This document shows, piece after piece, positions 26,200 through 35,119 of a DNA stretch of 64,000 nucleotides (position 1 is its first letter; every line of letters starts with the position of its first letter). The notes beneath the pieces were generated by a model. The model did not search any database. It was given only the letters and a program-made list of their open reading frames with translations, and had not been told where the DNA came from. Origin of the DNA: Flavobacterium urocaniciphilum (GTDB taxonomy: Bacteria; Bacteroidota; Bacteroidia; Flavobacteriales; Flavobacteriaceae); the NCBI RefSeq assembly GCF_900110615.1, contig NZ_FOEI01000005.1, positions 62,001 through 126,000 on the forward strand, read 5' to 3'. The position numbers and the translations under genes were made by a program.

Positions 26200-26440
26200 T
26201 TTTAAACACATAGGCACATAGGTTTCTTTTTTAGATGCTTCGCTTGAAAGAGATCACATAAGTTGAACGTTTATTCAAATAGTTTTAGAAATGCTTTACA
26301 GCATGACAAGTTTGGGTTTACGTTGTAGCAAAAGGATTAGAGCAGTAGCTTTTGACGTTAAAAACAAACTATTAAAAAAGCTTCCAACTTCCAACTTCCA
26401 ACTTCTAACTTTTCCTATCTTTGCAAACAAAACCAAAAAT
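26200..26440. other. Repeat-bearing leader upstream of mnmE
   Basis: This stretch holds a degraded copy of the CACATAGGCACATAGG...ACATAAGTTGAACG repeat (about 26212-26272) and short CCAACTTC tandem units near 26390. The in-frame codons from 26291 look like read-through of repeat DNA, not an N-terminal extension of MnmE. Confidence 0.5.
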
Positions 26441-27835
26441 ATGATTCCACACGAAACCATTGTTGCATTAGCTACACCATCAGGTGCAGGAGCTATTGCT
26501 GTTATTCGATTATCTGGTGCTAATGCAATAACTATTGCAGCTGAAGTATTTGAATCGGTTTCGGGGAAAGATATTACCAAACAAAAAACGCATACGATAC
26601 ATTTAGGGCATATTGTGGATGGTTCTAAGGTTTACGACCAAGTATTACTTTCTATTTTTAAAGGTCCGAATTCGTACACAGGTGAAAATGTAGTGGAAAT
26701 ATCTTGTCATGGTTCGGTTTTCATACAGCAACAAATTATACAATTATTGCTTCGTAAAGGCGCAAAAATGGCCCAAGCGGGTGAATTTACCTTACGTGCC
26801 TTTTTGAACGCTAAATTAGACTTATCGCAAGCGGAAGCGGTGGCCGACTTAATTGCATCTGATAATGAGGCGAGTCACCAAATTGCAATGCAACAAATGC
26901 GCGGTGGTTTTAGTAATGAAATAGCGAAATTAAGAGAAGAGTTATTAAACTTCGCATCTTTAATTGAATTAGAACTAGATTTTGCTGAAGAAGATGTTGA
27001 ATTTGCAGATAGAACGGCGTTTTACGAATTATTAAATCGAATTGAATTTGTTTTGAAACGATTGATCGACAGTTTTGCTGTGGGTAATGTAATTAAAAAC
27101 GGTATTCCTGTTGCTATTGTAGGTGAACCGAATGTTGGTAAATCGACATTATTAAATGCTTTATTAAACGAAGAACGCGCTATTGTTTCAGACATTGCAG
27201 GAACTACTCGAGATACCATTGAAGACGAATTAGTGATTAACGGAATTGGTTTCCGATTTATTGATACGGCTGGAATTAGAGAAACGAAAGATGTAGTAGA
27301 AAGTATCGGTATTCAGAAAACATTTGAGAAGATTGAGCAAGCACAGGTGGTGTTGTTTATTTTGGATGGAAGTGGGATGATGGAAGCTGGTAGTTTAGAA
27401 GCTGTAAAAATAGAAATAGAGCGTATTAAAAACCAATACCCTCAAAAAGCATTACTGACTTTAATCAATAAAAAAGATTTATTACCTGAAGCTTTACAAG
27501 CAGAATTACATACTGAAATTGATAATTTACTATTAATTAGTGCTAAAAACAATGAAGGTATTGATGAATTGAAAAATGAATTACTATCCTTTGTTAACAC
27601 TGGTGCATTACGTAATAATGAAACTATTGTTACCAATTCGCGTCATTACGATTCGTTATTGAAAGCGTTAGAAGAAATTCAGAAAGTGAAATGGGGATTA
27701 GATTCTGATTTATCTTCTGATTTAATTGCAATAGATATCCGCACTGCCCTACACTACTTTGGTGAAATTACAGGTGAAGTGACTAATGATGAGTTATTGG
27801 GTAATATATTTGCTAATTTCTGTATCGGGAAATAG
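26441..27835 (+). CDS. mnmE: tRNA modification GTPase MnmE
   Basis: This 464-residue protein works with MnmG to modify U34 in certain tRNAs. The N-terminal folate-binding domain starts MIPHETIVALATPSGAGAIA. The G domain has GEPNVGKS at 228-235, the switch sequence IAGTTRDT, DTAGI and the guanine motif NKKD. The protein ends FCIGK with the catalytic cysteine. I set the start at ATG 26441 because homologues begin there. The 50 in-frame codons upstream have no family similarity and overlap repeats. Confidence 0.95.
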   Translation: MIPHETIVALATPSGAGAIAVIRLSGANAITIAAEVFESVSGKDITKQKTHTIHLGHIVDGSKVYDQVLLSIFKGPNSYTGENVVEISCHGSVFIQQQIIQLLLRKGAKMAQAGEFTLRAFLNAKLDLSQAEAVADLIASDNEASHQIAMQQMRGGFSNEIAKLREELLNFASLIELELDFAEEDVEFADRTAFYELLNRIEFVLKRLIDSFAVGNVIKNGIPVAIVGEPNVGKSTLLNALLNEERAIVSDIAGTTRDTIEDELVINGIGFRFIDTAGIRETKDVVESIGIQKTFEKIEQAQVVLFILDGSGMMEAGSLEAVKIEIERIKNQYPQKALLTLINKKDLLPEALQAELHTEIDNLLLISAKNNEGIDELKNELLSFVNTGALRNNETIVTNSRHYDSLLKALEEIQKVKWGLDSDLSSDLIAIDIRTALHYFGEITGEVTNDELLGNIFANFCIGK

Positions 27836-27872
27836 TTTTATTTACGATTTACAAATTACGATTTGAGATTTA

Positions 27873-28025
27873 GAAAACATATAAGTCATATTATTACGAA
27901 GAACGAAGTAATCTAACCACATAGGATTAAATAAAATAAAAGGCGCTTCGCTTAAAATGAGAACACATAAGTTGGACTTCTAGTTTGTCTCCCGAAACTT
28001 CGGGACTGCAAAGCATTTCTTTGGA
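27873..28025 (+). repeat. Dispersed extragenic repeat, short copy
   Basis: It runs from AAACATATAAGTCATATTAT through GGCGCTTCGCTTAAAATGAG and ACATAAGTTGGACTTCTAGT to GGGACTGCAAAGCAT. It is shorter than the other copies because the central segment is missing. Short open frames inside it are fortuitous. Confidence 0.75.
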
Positions 28026-28050
28026 TTTACGAATTACGATTTGGGATTTG

Positions 28051-28266
28051 GAAAACATATAAGTCATATAAGTCATGTCATTACGAATAGCCTGTGCTGA
28101 GCTTGTCGAAGTAAAGTAATCTAACCACATAGGCACATAGGTTTTTATAGATTGCTTCGTACCTCGCACCCGAGGCATGCCGAACGGAGCGAAGCTAAAG
28201 ACAGGCGCTTTGCTTAAAATGAAAACATATAAGTTGGACTTCTAGTTTGTTATTTTGCAAAGCATC
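28051..28266 (+). repeat. Dispersed extragenic repeat, full copy
   Basis: It has the full layout: ACATATAAGTCATATAAGTC, GCTGAGCTTGTCGAAGTAAA, ACCACATAGGCACATAGG, CGTACCTCGCACCCGAGGC, ACATATAAGTTGGACTTC. It lies directly downstream of the convergent membrane-protein gene at 28296. Confidence 0.78.
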
Positions 28267-28295
28267 ACTTTAAAATCGTAAATCCAAAATAATAT

Positions 28296-29030
28296 TTAAA
28301 AATCCTTGTACACTTTTCCTTTGGTTAGCCAAGAAACGCCAAATGCAATTAGGGCTATGGTTTCTAAAATAAGGATGGGATAAATGGAATCGAGCCATTC
28401 GTATTGATCTCTTAAAAAGACTCTGTAAATTAGGATGAGTGCCACACAAATTAGCATGACGTAACCGCAATACTTGTAAATATTGTGTGCGGGTTTGGTG
28501 CCGAATTCTGAGACTTTTTTGGTGCGTCTGAAATTGAATATGGAAATAAAGGCTAGTGTTACAAAGAACAATCCAGCGAAAGCAAAATGGATGATTCCGG
28601 TATTGAAACTACTGGTAAACACTCGTAAATTATCTTCGATACAATGTTTGGAAGTGGTTGGAAAAGCTACTATTCCTAAGGCAAAAAAGGCTGCTAATTT
28701 ACTCATGACTTTATCGGATAATCCGAATTCGCTTTTTCGTAGTGGATGTCCTTTATAACAAAATAAAAACAAGGCTACGGTTCCTAATGCGCCTGTGAAT
28801 ATCTCTCCTACCGAACTGTAATAATAATGACTTATAGAAGCTTTAAACGGACTGCCATAGGTATATACCTGGTAACATTCGTTCGTTTTTACAAACCATG
28901 GGTTGTTTAGTAAATCTAATTGACTAATTATATATTCTCCCATGATGAGTGCAAAGGGAAGCAAAATAGCAATCCAACCAATTGCTTTTCGCATGGTATG
29001 ATAGGATATTACAAGGTTTGATTTTTCCAT
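28296..29030 (-). CDS. Six-helix membrane protein of unknown function
   Basis: This 244-residue protein has about six hydrophobic helices (IGWIAILLPFALIMGEYII, GALGTVALFLFCY, KLAAFFALGIVAFP, IHFAFAGLFFVTLAF, YVMLICVALILIYRVF, and a last one near 220). A periplasmic-side loop holds several aromatic residues (ISHYYYSS). The layout recalls DUF998-type proteins, but I cannot confirm a family. It is flanked on both sides by dispersed repeats. Confidence 0.65.
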   Translation of the reverse strand: MEKSNLVISYHTMRKAIGWIAILLPFALIMGEYIISQLDLLNNPWFVKTNECYQVYTYGSPFKASISHYYYSSVGEIFTGALGTVALFLFCYKGHPLRKSEFGLSDKVMSKLAAFFALGIVAFPTTSKHCIEDNLRVFTSSFNTGIIHFAFAGLFFVTLAFISIFNFRRTKKVSEFGTKPAHNIYKYCGYVMLICVALILIYRVFLRDQYEWLDSIYPILILETIALIAFGVSWLTKGKVYKDF

Positions 29031-29139
29031 GGTGTAAATAATAAATGGTATGCTTTGGGCTAACTATCAAATTTACAATTATTTTGGGAAATAAATTGGG
29101 ATTTACGATTTGGGATTTATGATTTACGAATTGGGATTT

Positions 29140-29375
29140 GTAAAACATATAAGTCACATAAGTCATGTCATTACGAATAGCCTGTACTGAGCTTGTCGAA
29201 GTAAAGTAATTTAACCACATAGGCACATAGTTTTTTTTTGATTGCTTCGTACCTCGCACCCGAGGCTTGCCGAACGGAGCGAAGCTAATGACAGGCGCTT
29301 CGCTTTAAATGAGAAAACATAAGTTGAACTTCTAGTTTGTCTCCCGAAGCATCGGGACTGCAAAGCATCTCTTTG
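29140..29375 (+). repeat. Dispersed extragenic repeat, full copy
   Basis: Nearly identical in order and sequence to the copy at 28051-28266, including GCTGAGCTTGTCGAAGTAAA and CGTACCTCGCACCCGAGGC. It begins after degenerate ATTTACGATT units at about 29098-29140. Confidence 0.78.
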
Positions 29376-29387
29376 GATTTGGGATTT

Positions 29388-29620
29388 GGAAAACATATAA
29401 GTTATATGAGTCATGTCATTATGAATAGCCTGTGCTGAGCTTGTCGAAGTAAAGTAATCTAACCACATAGGCACATAGTTTTTTTTTGATTGCTTCGTAC
29501 CTCGCACCCGAGGCTTGTCGAACGGAGCGAAGCTAATGACAGGCGCTTCGCTTAAAATGAGAACACATAAGTTGGACTTCTAGTTTGTCTCCCGAAACTT
29601 CGGGACTGCAAAGCATCTCA
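29388..29620 (+). repeat. Dispersed extragenic repeat, full copy
   Basis: Tandem to the previous copy with a 248-base offset. It ends in TCTCCCGAAACTTCGGGACT, a small hairpin, and GCAAAGCATCTC. The rest of the gap up to 29824 shows no gene. Confidence 0.78.
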
Positions 29621-29824
29621 CACAAGTCAAATTTACAAAGTTGAGACCTTTAAACTTCGTTGAATCTTCGATTTCAGTCCTGTGGTTTTAAGATACAAAC
29701 ACTTAAACTATACTTTAAACGCAACTCTCAAATTGCGAAAAAATACTACAAATTACGGGAAAGCCGTAAATGAAAAAGATGCAATTCAATTAGATTTATA
29801 GAATAAAACTAAAATCTAAACATT

Positions 29825-30877
29825 ATGAAAAAAATTATTTTTACCCTAGTCTTTTGCTTTGCTACATTATTTAGTTACTCGCAAATACCTTCAATTAATG
29901 AAAAAAAAGTTAAAAATTATTCTGTAAAAACAGAATCTGAAACAAAAGGAACTAATGATAGTATTAAAGCTGAAAACAATAAAAAACCTAACATTAAAAC
30001 AGAAGAAGAAAAAAATTATAAAGCACATTATGAAAAGAAAAAGGATAGCATTATCTATATAATCAATAAATTAATAGAAAAACAAAAAAAAGTGATTTCA
30101 GACAGAAATGCTATGATCCAAATTTCTGAAGAGATTGAAGAAAACAGAATTGCCTTAGAAAAAATTGAATTGGAAAAGAAAAGATTACATGTAGAAAAGC
30201 GTTACTGGTTACCAACAAAAAACTCCAACTTTAGAAATCATTTTTATGAGACACACTATGCTTCTAGTTTAGAAAAAACGACTTTATTAAATTCATTTTC
30301 AGCCACATTAAACGACAATTCAAACATAGTTCAATCGGAGCTAATAGCTGATAGATGTGGTTGGTTTAGAGTTTCTTTTGGTTCAGTTTTATCAGTGGCT
30401 ACAGATACTACAAAAGCTAAAATTGAGAATGACAATTTGGAAAGGTTAATTGGTGGTGGTGGTAATTTTTATTTGGATTTTACTTTACCCATAATTACAT
30501 CTTATACTGATGCCTTTTTTACAGATTATTTGTATTTAAGTTGTAAAGCGGCTTCAGATATTAGTGGCTTTGGAAATAATGTAGATGTGAGTACTTTTAA
30601 TGGTAGTATTGGCTTAACCAATTATATTGGACTTTCTACAGAAGAAAAGAAATTCAACTTTTTCTTATTAACAGATGTAACTGCATATAAAGGCAACAAT
30701 GCTTTTTATGATAACCTAAAATTGAATCACAATAGATGGTTTTTAAATTCGAATATTTCTTTCGGAGTTACTTTATTGAACAATTACAGAATTATTTGCA
30801 GAACCAATTTATCTAGTGAACCAAGCTTGAGAACTGAAAAGTTTGCGGTTGGAATTCAATTATTATCGAGTAAATAA
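29825..30877 (+). CDS. Secreted protein with coiled coil and barrel-like C-terminus
   Basis: This 350-residue protein starts with a signal peptide (MKKIIFTLVFCFATLFSYSQ). Residues about 25-140 are rich in Lys, Glu and Asn and predicted to be coiled coil. The C-terminal half alternates hydrophobic and polar residues with glycines (FRVSFGSVLSVATDT, GGGGNFYLDFTLPIITSYTD, ISGFGNNVDVSTFNGSIGL) and ends near KFAVGIQLLSS, like an outer-membrane barrel. It sits alone between repeat blocks. No family is recognised. Confidence 0.65.
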   Translation: MKKIIFTLVFCFATLFSYSQIPSINEKKVKNYSVKTESETKGTNDSIKAENNKKPNIKTEEEKNYKAHYEKKKDSIIYIINKLIEKQKKVISDRNAMIQISEEIEENRIALEKIELEKKRLHVEKRYWLPTKNSNFRNHFYETHYASSLEKTTLLNSFSATLNDNSNIVQSELIADRCGWFRVSFGSVLSVATDTTKAKIENDNLERLIGGGGNFYLDFTLPIITSYTDAFFTDYLYLSCKAASDISGFGNNVDVSTFNGSIGLTNYIGLSTEEKKFNFFLLTDVTAYKGNNAFYDNLKLNHNRWFLNSNISFGVTLLNNYRIICRTNLSSEPSLRTEKFAVGIQLLSSK

Positions 30878-30999
30878 TTACACTCAATTTTGTTATGCTG
30901 AAATCGATGTTTTATTTTATTCACGCAGATAAAATGGATTAAGGGATTTAATATTTCGGTAATTTAAAGAGGTATAATTTTACGTCTAGTTTGTCTCCC

Positions 31000-31100
31000 A
31001 TAGCTTCGGGAGACAAACGTTGTAAATAAATTTTCTTAGTGGAATTGTCCCCTTAAGGATATGATATTAAGAGGAGAAACGTAAGTTTCGGTTAACTAGG
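31000..31100. repeat. Degenerate copy of the CCCCTTGAGGGG element
   Basis: GGAATTGTCCCCTTAAGG near 31040 and AGGGGTGTAACC near 31098 resemble the arms of the inverted repeat at 59845-59968, but the second arm is badly decayed. Confidence 0.4.
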
Positions 31101-31110
31101 GGTGTAACCA

Positions 31111-31139
31111 AAAAAATCGCTGTATTGAAGCGATTTTTC
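31111..31139. terminator. Bidirectional hairpin terminator
   Basis: AAAAATCGCT and AGCGATTTTT pair around seven bases. On the minus strand seven T follow, 20 bases after the stop of the gene at 31159. Confidence 0.75.
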
Positions 31140-31158
31140 TGTTATTGATTAAGTATGA

Positions 31159-31392
31159 TTATGATATTTTCTGGTAATGGTTGTAACCGATTGTTCGGAA
31201 GGGTTCTAACTCTTCGAGGGGGATTCTGGAATAGGTAGCGTAATCTTTAAATGTGATTTTGCAATTCTTGCAATTTTTATTGAAGAATATGCGCATGTCG
31301 TTCATTTTTTGTGAGGCTTTGCGTTGTGAACATTCTTCAATAATCATTATATCTTTTGTTGAAATACAAATTCTTAATGGTTTTGTTGGCAT
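31159..31392 (-). CDS. Hypothetical 77-residue protein
   Basis: No family is recognised. The protein is basic, with a cysteine pair in NKNCKNCKITFKDYATYSRI and a preceding basic helix (CSQRKASQKMNDMRIFF). A small DNA- or metal-binding protein is conceivable. It stands alone with its own terminator, between repeats and a low-complexity tract. Confidence 0.55.
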   Translation of the reverse strand: MPTKPLRICISTKDIMIIEECSQRKASQKMNDMRIFFNKNCKNCKITFKDYATYSRIPLEELEPFRTIGYNHYQKIS

Positions 31393-31429
31393 AGCTTAGT
31401 AGAGGGGTTGAATTTTTGGGTTTTGTTGT

Positions 31430-31570
31430 TGGTGGTTTATGGTTTATGGTTGGTGGTTGGTGGTTTTTGGTTTATGGTTGGAGGTTAATGGTTTGTTGTT
31501 TATTGTTAATAGTTTATTTTTAATTGTTTGTTGTTGGTGGTTTGTTGTTAAGGGTTTAAAGGTGTTGGAT
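31430..31570. repeat. T/G low-complexity tract
   Basis: Degenerate units of GGTTTATGG, GGTTGGTGG and TTGTTGTT with a strong strand bias. An open frame across it has only simple composition and is not a gene. The remaining gap to 32093 holds the short tandem repeat listed next and no gene. Confidence 0.7.
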
Positions 31571-31766
31571 ATTAAATTATTGTTTATGGTTGTTTGTTGG
31601 GGGGTGATACATATTTATTTTTCATATATTAATATTGTAGGTTATTTCTTTCAAATATGAGTCAAAATTAATTTATTTTTTGGAAATTCCTAATTTTTTT
31701 ATGGAGAACTAATTTTTGTTTTGATACATGTGGAATACCTTTGACATACTTCATCCATACTTCTAG

Positions 31767-31825
31767 CATACACTCGGCATACTTAAACCATACACTCGGC
31801 ATACACTCGGCATACATAAACCTAT
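31767..31825. repeat. Short tandem repeat CATACACTCGG
   Basis: Three copies of CATACACTCGG, plus two relatives lacking CACTCGG, spaced by ACTTAAACC or nothing. The unit recurs on a 12-24 base period within 60 bases. Confidence 0.6.
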
Positions 31826-32093
31826 TTTATTAGATGCCTTTTTATCTTTTTTATCATTAAAATTAAGAATTTGTAAATCAGATAATTAACTTCCTAATTT
31901 GGCAAAAGTTGCTGTTTATGGCAAATTTGTAGTTTTTGGGTTTAAAAATGCATTTTTGGAATTTTTATTCTTTTTCAGTGAAATGAAGTAATATCGGAAA
32001 AAGTTGCACTAAACTGTATTGAATGGCATATTTGACATTTAGGGTACTATTAGGCTTTTAGATTTGTGCCTTTCTAATTTTAAAAAAAACATT

Positions 32094-32843
32094 ATGGCAA
32101 AATTAAAAAGCTTGATTAAGCTTGAAGGTACGATGGAAGACCTTACATTTTATAAAGGTTCTGAAGGATATTTAGTTCGTACAAAGGGTGGCGTGAGTAA
32201 GAATAGAATTATGAACGACCCAGCCTTTGCGAGAACACGAGAAAACGGCAATGAATTTGGCAGTATTGCTTCTTCGGGTAAATTATTGCGAAATGCTTTG
32301 GGTCCTATGATTTTTAAAGCGAAAGACAGTAAGATGACGAGTCGATTGGTGAAAGTTATGGGACAAATTAAGAATTTGGACAGTGTAAGTGCCAGAGGAT
32401 TACGTAATGTAGCGGAAGGGTTGACGAATCCGACAGCCACTACCCTATTGGAAGGTTTTGATTTTAATGCTCGTGCCACATTGGGGAGTGTATTGAATTC
32501 GATTATTACTGTAGATACGGGTACTGGAGCGGTTAGTATTGCTGGGTATAATCCGTTGGAGCAAATGAGAAGTCCGGATGGAGCCACGCATTTTAGTCTT
32601 CAAGTTGGTTTTTTACAGGTTGATTTTGCTACTGGAGCGTATGAATTGACTCAAAGTACCGAAACGGTTTATCCTTTAACGAATGGGATTATAAGTCCGG
32701 TTTTGACTCCAACTTCTACTCCAACTATAGGCGGTACGAATATGCATTTTATTTTGATTGAATTTTTTCAGGAAGTGAATGGTACGCAGTATATGCTGAA
32801 TAATGGAGCGTTTAATGTGTTGAATCTTTTGAAAATTTCTTAA
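32094..32843 (+). CDS. Conserved hypothetical protein of Flavobacteria
   Basis: This 249-residue protein starts at MAKLKSLIKLEGTMEDLTFY. The upstream in-frame ATG at 32064 adds ten poor residues. It continues GYLVRTKGGVSKNRIMNDPA and has a central helical region, then a beta-rich C-terminal half with many Thr and Gly. Proteins with this N-terminus are frequent in Flavobacterium genomes, as I recall, but have no known function. The overall shape (helical base, beta tail) could suit a structural or virion-like protein. It sits at the left border of the defence island. Confidence 0.75.
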   Translation: MAKLKSLIKLEGTMEDLTFYKGSEGYLVRTKGGVSKNRIMNDPAFARTRENGNEFGSIASSGKLLRNALGPMIFKAKDSKMTSRLVKVMGQIKNLDSVSARGLRNVAEGLTNPTATTLLEGFDFNARATLGSVLNSIITVDTGTGAVSIAGYNPLEQMRSPDGATHFSLQVGFLQVDFATGAYELTQSTETVYPLTNGIISPVLTPTSTPTIGGTNMHFILIEFFQEVNGTQYMLNNGAFNVLNLLKIS

Positions 32844-32915
32844 TTTACGATTTACGAATTGCGATTTACGAATTTGTGAGATAGGATTTTTATTTGCTTT
32901 GCAAATTATAATAAA

Positions 32916-32949
32916 GCTCCCTGCTGTGATGGTGGGGAGTTTTTTTTTT
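32916..32949 (+). terminator. Terminator after the 249-residue protein gene
   Basis: CTCCC and GGGAG pair around 13 bases and are followed by nine T. The stem is short, but the T run is long. Confidence 0.6.
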
Positions 32950-33007
32950 GCAAAGTTGCAGAGATTTAGAGTTACAGAGTTGCAGAGAATTAAAGTTTAA
33001 GAGTTTT

Positions 33008-33090
33008 TTTGGTTAATTGTTTGTTGTTTATGGTTTATGGTTAATTGTTAATGGTTTATGGTTTGTTGTTGATTGTTGATTGTTAATTTG
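33008..33090. repeat. T/G low-complexity tract
   Basis: Same type as 31430-31570: GGTTTATGG, TTAATTGTT and TTGTTGATT units. It lies just upstream of the promoter region of the defence island. Confidence 0.65.
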
Positions 33091-33141
33091 TTTTTGTGAT
33101 GCTAATGAATTGGTTTTGTTGGAGTTGACACTTATTTATTA

Positions 33142-33235
33142 AAAAACAGGTATTCTCTTACAAAAAAATGTAGGAAAATAATTAAAAACAGGTAATTTTA
33201 CCTATTGGAAGTATGTATTATTATTGGTAAGTTTG
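33142..33235 (+). promoter_or_regulatory. Promoter and possible operator of the defence island
   Basis: TAAGTTTG (33228-33235) is an exact -7 element, with TTG at 33205-33207 at -33 spacing. AGGTAATTTTACCT (33190-33203) is a perfect 6+2+6 dyad immediately before the -33 box. AAAAACAGGTA occurs at 33142 and again at 33184, 42 bases apart, the second copy running into the dyad. Confidence 0.5.
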
Positions 33236-33272
33236 AAGTTTATGAAAAAACTAAATAAAATAAAAAAAATTT

Positions 33273-35117
33273 ATGGCAATTTCACCTATTCCACAAAGTA
33301 TTGAAGATGTATTTTCAACCATAACATACAATATTGATTTTTACCAAAGACAATACAAATGGTTGAAAGATCCTGTTGAAAGATTACTTGATGATGTATT
33401 TTATAAATTCAATTCAGACTATCTTGAAATTGAGGATAGTATGGAGCCAGAAAATGCCGCTAATAAAATAGGATGGTATTATTTGAATACCTATGTAACC
33501 AACACAATTGATGGTAAAGTATTTCTTGTTGATGGGCAACAAAGGTTAACCACTATAACATTGATATTAATTCAACTCTACCAACAAAGCGTTAAAGAGT
33601 CTTCTGATTTGTCTGAATGGGTTAAATCAAAAATTTTTGGTATCGTTGGTCCTAAAAAAATATTTTGGTTAAATCACGAAGGTCATGCTAAAACATTAGA
33701 GAAACTTTTAAATGGAGAACCTTTTGAAACTATTGATACAACCATTGGTATAACCTCTAAAAACATGGTTGAAAACTCAAAGTATATCAAATCATGGTTA
33801 GAAAAGGATTTAGATTCTAAACACAAGTTAGAGACTTTTATTTACTATTTTTTAAGAAGATTACAATTAGTAAAATTAGAGGTTTCACAGGCTGATGTTC
33901 CTATGGTTTTTGAAGTTATCAATGACCGTGGTGTTCGATTAAAACCCTATGAAATTTTGAAAGGGAAATTATTGGGACAAATCGATAAGGACGAATTAAA
34001 GTTACTAGATTTAAATAAACTTTGGGAAACACAAGTTTCAAAAATCAATGAAATTGGAGAAGATGAAATTGATAGTTTTTTTGAATATTACATACGTTCA
34101 AAAATTGCAAACTCTAGAGGATTAGCGGTTAAATATGATAAAAAAGATTATCATCGTGCTATTTTTTCGGATGAAGCAGATAACTTTTTTAATTTAAAAA
34201 GAAATCCAGCTCAAATAAAACGTTTTTTACAAAATGAGTTTGTTTATTTTACCAATTTGTATCATAAAATATGGTGGTTTTCTATTGATTTAAGACCTGG
34301 TTTTGAGCCTGTGTTTTTTAATAGTCTGAACGAATTGAACGCACAATATTTAATTCTTCTTTCTGCTATAAAATTTAATGACCCTGAAGAAGATTTAAAA
34401 ATTCAATTAATTGCCAAAGAGTTTGATCGTTTATTTGTTTTACTTCAATTGCAGAGAAGTTATGATAGTAATAAAATAACAGAGATTATCTATCATTTAG
34501 TAACGGAACTAAGAGAACAACCAGCAGAAAAAATCAAACCTGCTTTTGATAATCAAATTACTCAATTGTTATCAAATGCAAAAGCAACTGTAATACATGA
34601 ACCTTTCAATTACATGTATTTTAAAGAAGTAGGATACAATGATTTAAGTACACGATTTAGCCGCTATTTCTTTGCAAGAATTGACTATTTTATTTGTCAA
34701 AATTCAAATGCTGAAATGCAACAGTCTTTTCACAATTTAGTACGAAATACGGGTCATGTAAATGGATATCACATTGAACATATTTTAGCGCATAATGATG
34801 AAAATTTGAGTTTGTTTGCTAACGACGAAGAACTTTTTGAAAGAGAGCGTAATCGTTTAGGTGGCCTTCTATTATTGCGTGGAAATGCTAATATTAGTAG
34901 TAGTAATGAAACGTATACAAATAAGTTGAGAACCTATGTGCAAACCTTATATTGGAATGCAACTTTACACCCAGATACCTACCATTCTAATTTGGATTTA
35001 ATACAGCTTAAAAATAAATACAACTTGAATTTACGAGCTATGGAAGTTTTTGGTCCAGAAGAATTAGAAGAAAGACATAAATTATTAGCCGACATTATTA
35101 AAATTATTTGGAATTAA
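33273..35117 (+). CDS. DUF262/DUF1524 (GmrSD-like) protein
   Basis: This 614-residue protein has the N-terminal DUF262 markers YQRQYKW (24-30) and VDGQQRLTT (86-94), a ParB-like NTP-binding fold. The C-terminal DUF1524 HNH-type nuclease motif is HIEHILAHN (from H500). This single-chain layout is that of GmrSD-type IV restriction factors, which cut modified phage DNA. It is the first gene of the island, and the methyltransferase gene starts two bases after its stop. It may protect against phages with modified DNA while the Mod-Res pair handles unmodified DNA. Confidence 0.88.
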   Translation: MAISPIPQSIEDVFSTITYNIDFYQRQYKWLKDPVERLLDDVFYKFNSDYLEIEDSMEPENAANKIGWYYLNTYVTNTIDGKVFLVDGQQRLTTITLILIQLYQQSVKESSDLSEWVKSKIFGIVGPKKIFWLNHEGHAKTLEKLLNGEPFETIDTTIGITSKNMVENSKYIKSWLEKDLDSKHKLETFIYYFLRRLQLVKLEVSQADVPMVFEVINDRGVRLKPYEILKGKLLGQIDKDELKLLDLNKLWETQVSKINEIGEDEIDSFFEYYIRSKIANSRGLAVKYDKKDYHRAIFSDEADNFFNLKRNPAQIKRFLQNEFVYFTNLYHKIWWFSIDLRPGFEPVFFNSLNELNAQYLILLSAIKFNDPEEDLKIQLIAKEFDRLFVLLQLQRSYDSNKITEIIYHLVTELREQPAEKIKPAFDNQITQLLSNAKATVIHEPFNYMYFKEVGYNDLSTRFSRYFFARIDYFICQNSNAEMQQSFHNLVRNTGHVNGYHIEHILAHNDENLSLFANDEELFERERNRLGGLLLLRGNANISSSNETYTNKLRTYVQTLYWNATLHPDTYHSNLDLIQLKNKYNLNLRAMEVFGPEELEERHKLLADIIKIIWN

Positions 35118-35119
35118 CC

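Noticed and set aside
26291..26440. 50-codon N-terminal extension of MnmE
   Set aside because: Homologues start at MIPHETIVALATPSG; the upstream codons overlap repeat DNA and lack similarity.
27927..28178. Short minus-strand frames in the repeat blocks (also at 28924-29259 and 29211-29507)
   Set aside because: They read through the dispersed repeat family and share sequence only because the repeats do; no start signal or protein-like composition.
31439..31660. 73-codon frame in the T/G tract
   Set aside because: Composition is that of a simple repeat and there is no supporting start or family.
31767..31825. CRISPR array
   Set aside because: Units are 11-12 bases with no regular spacers and no cas genes.
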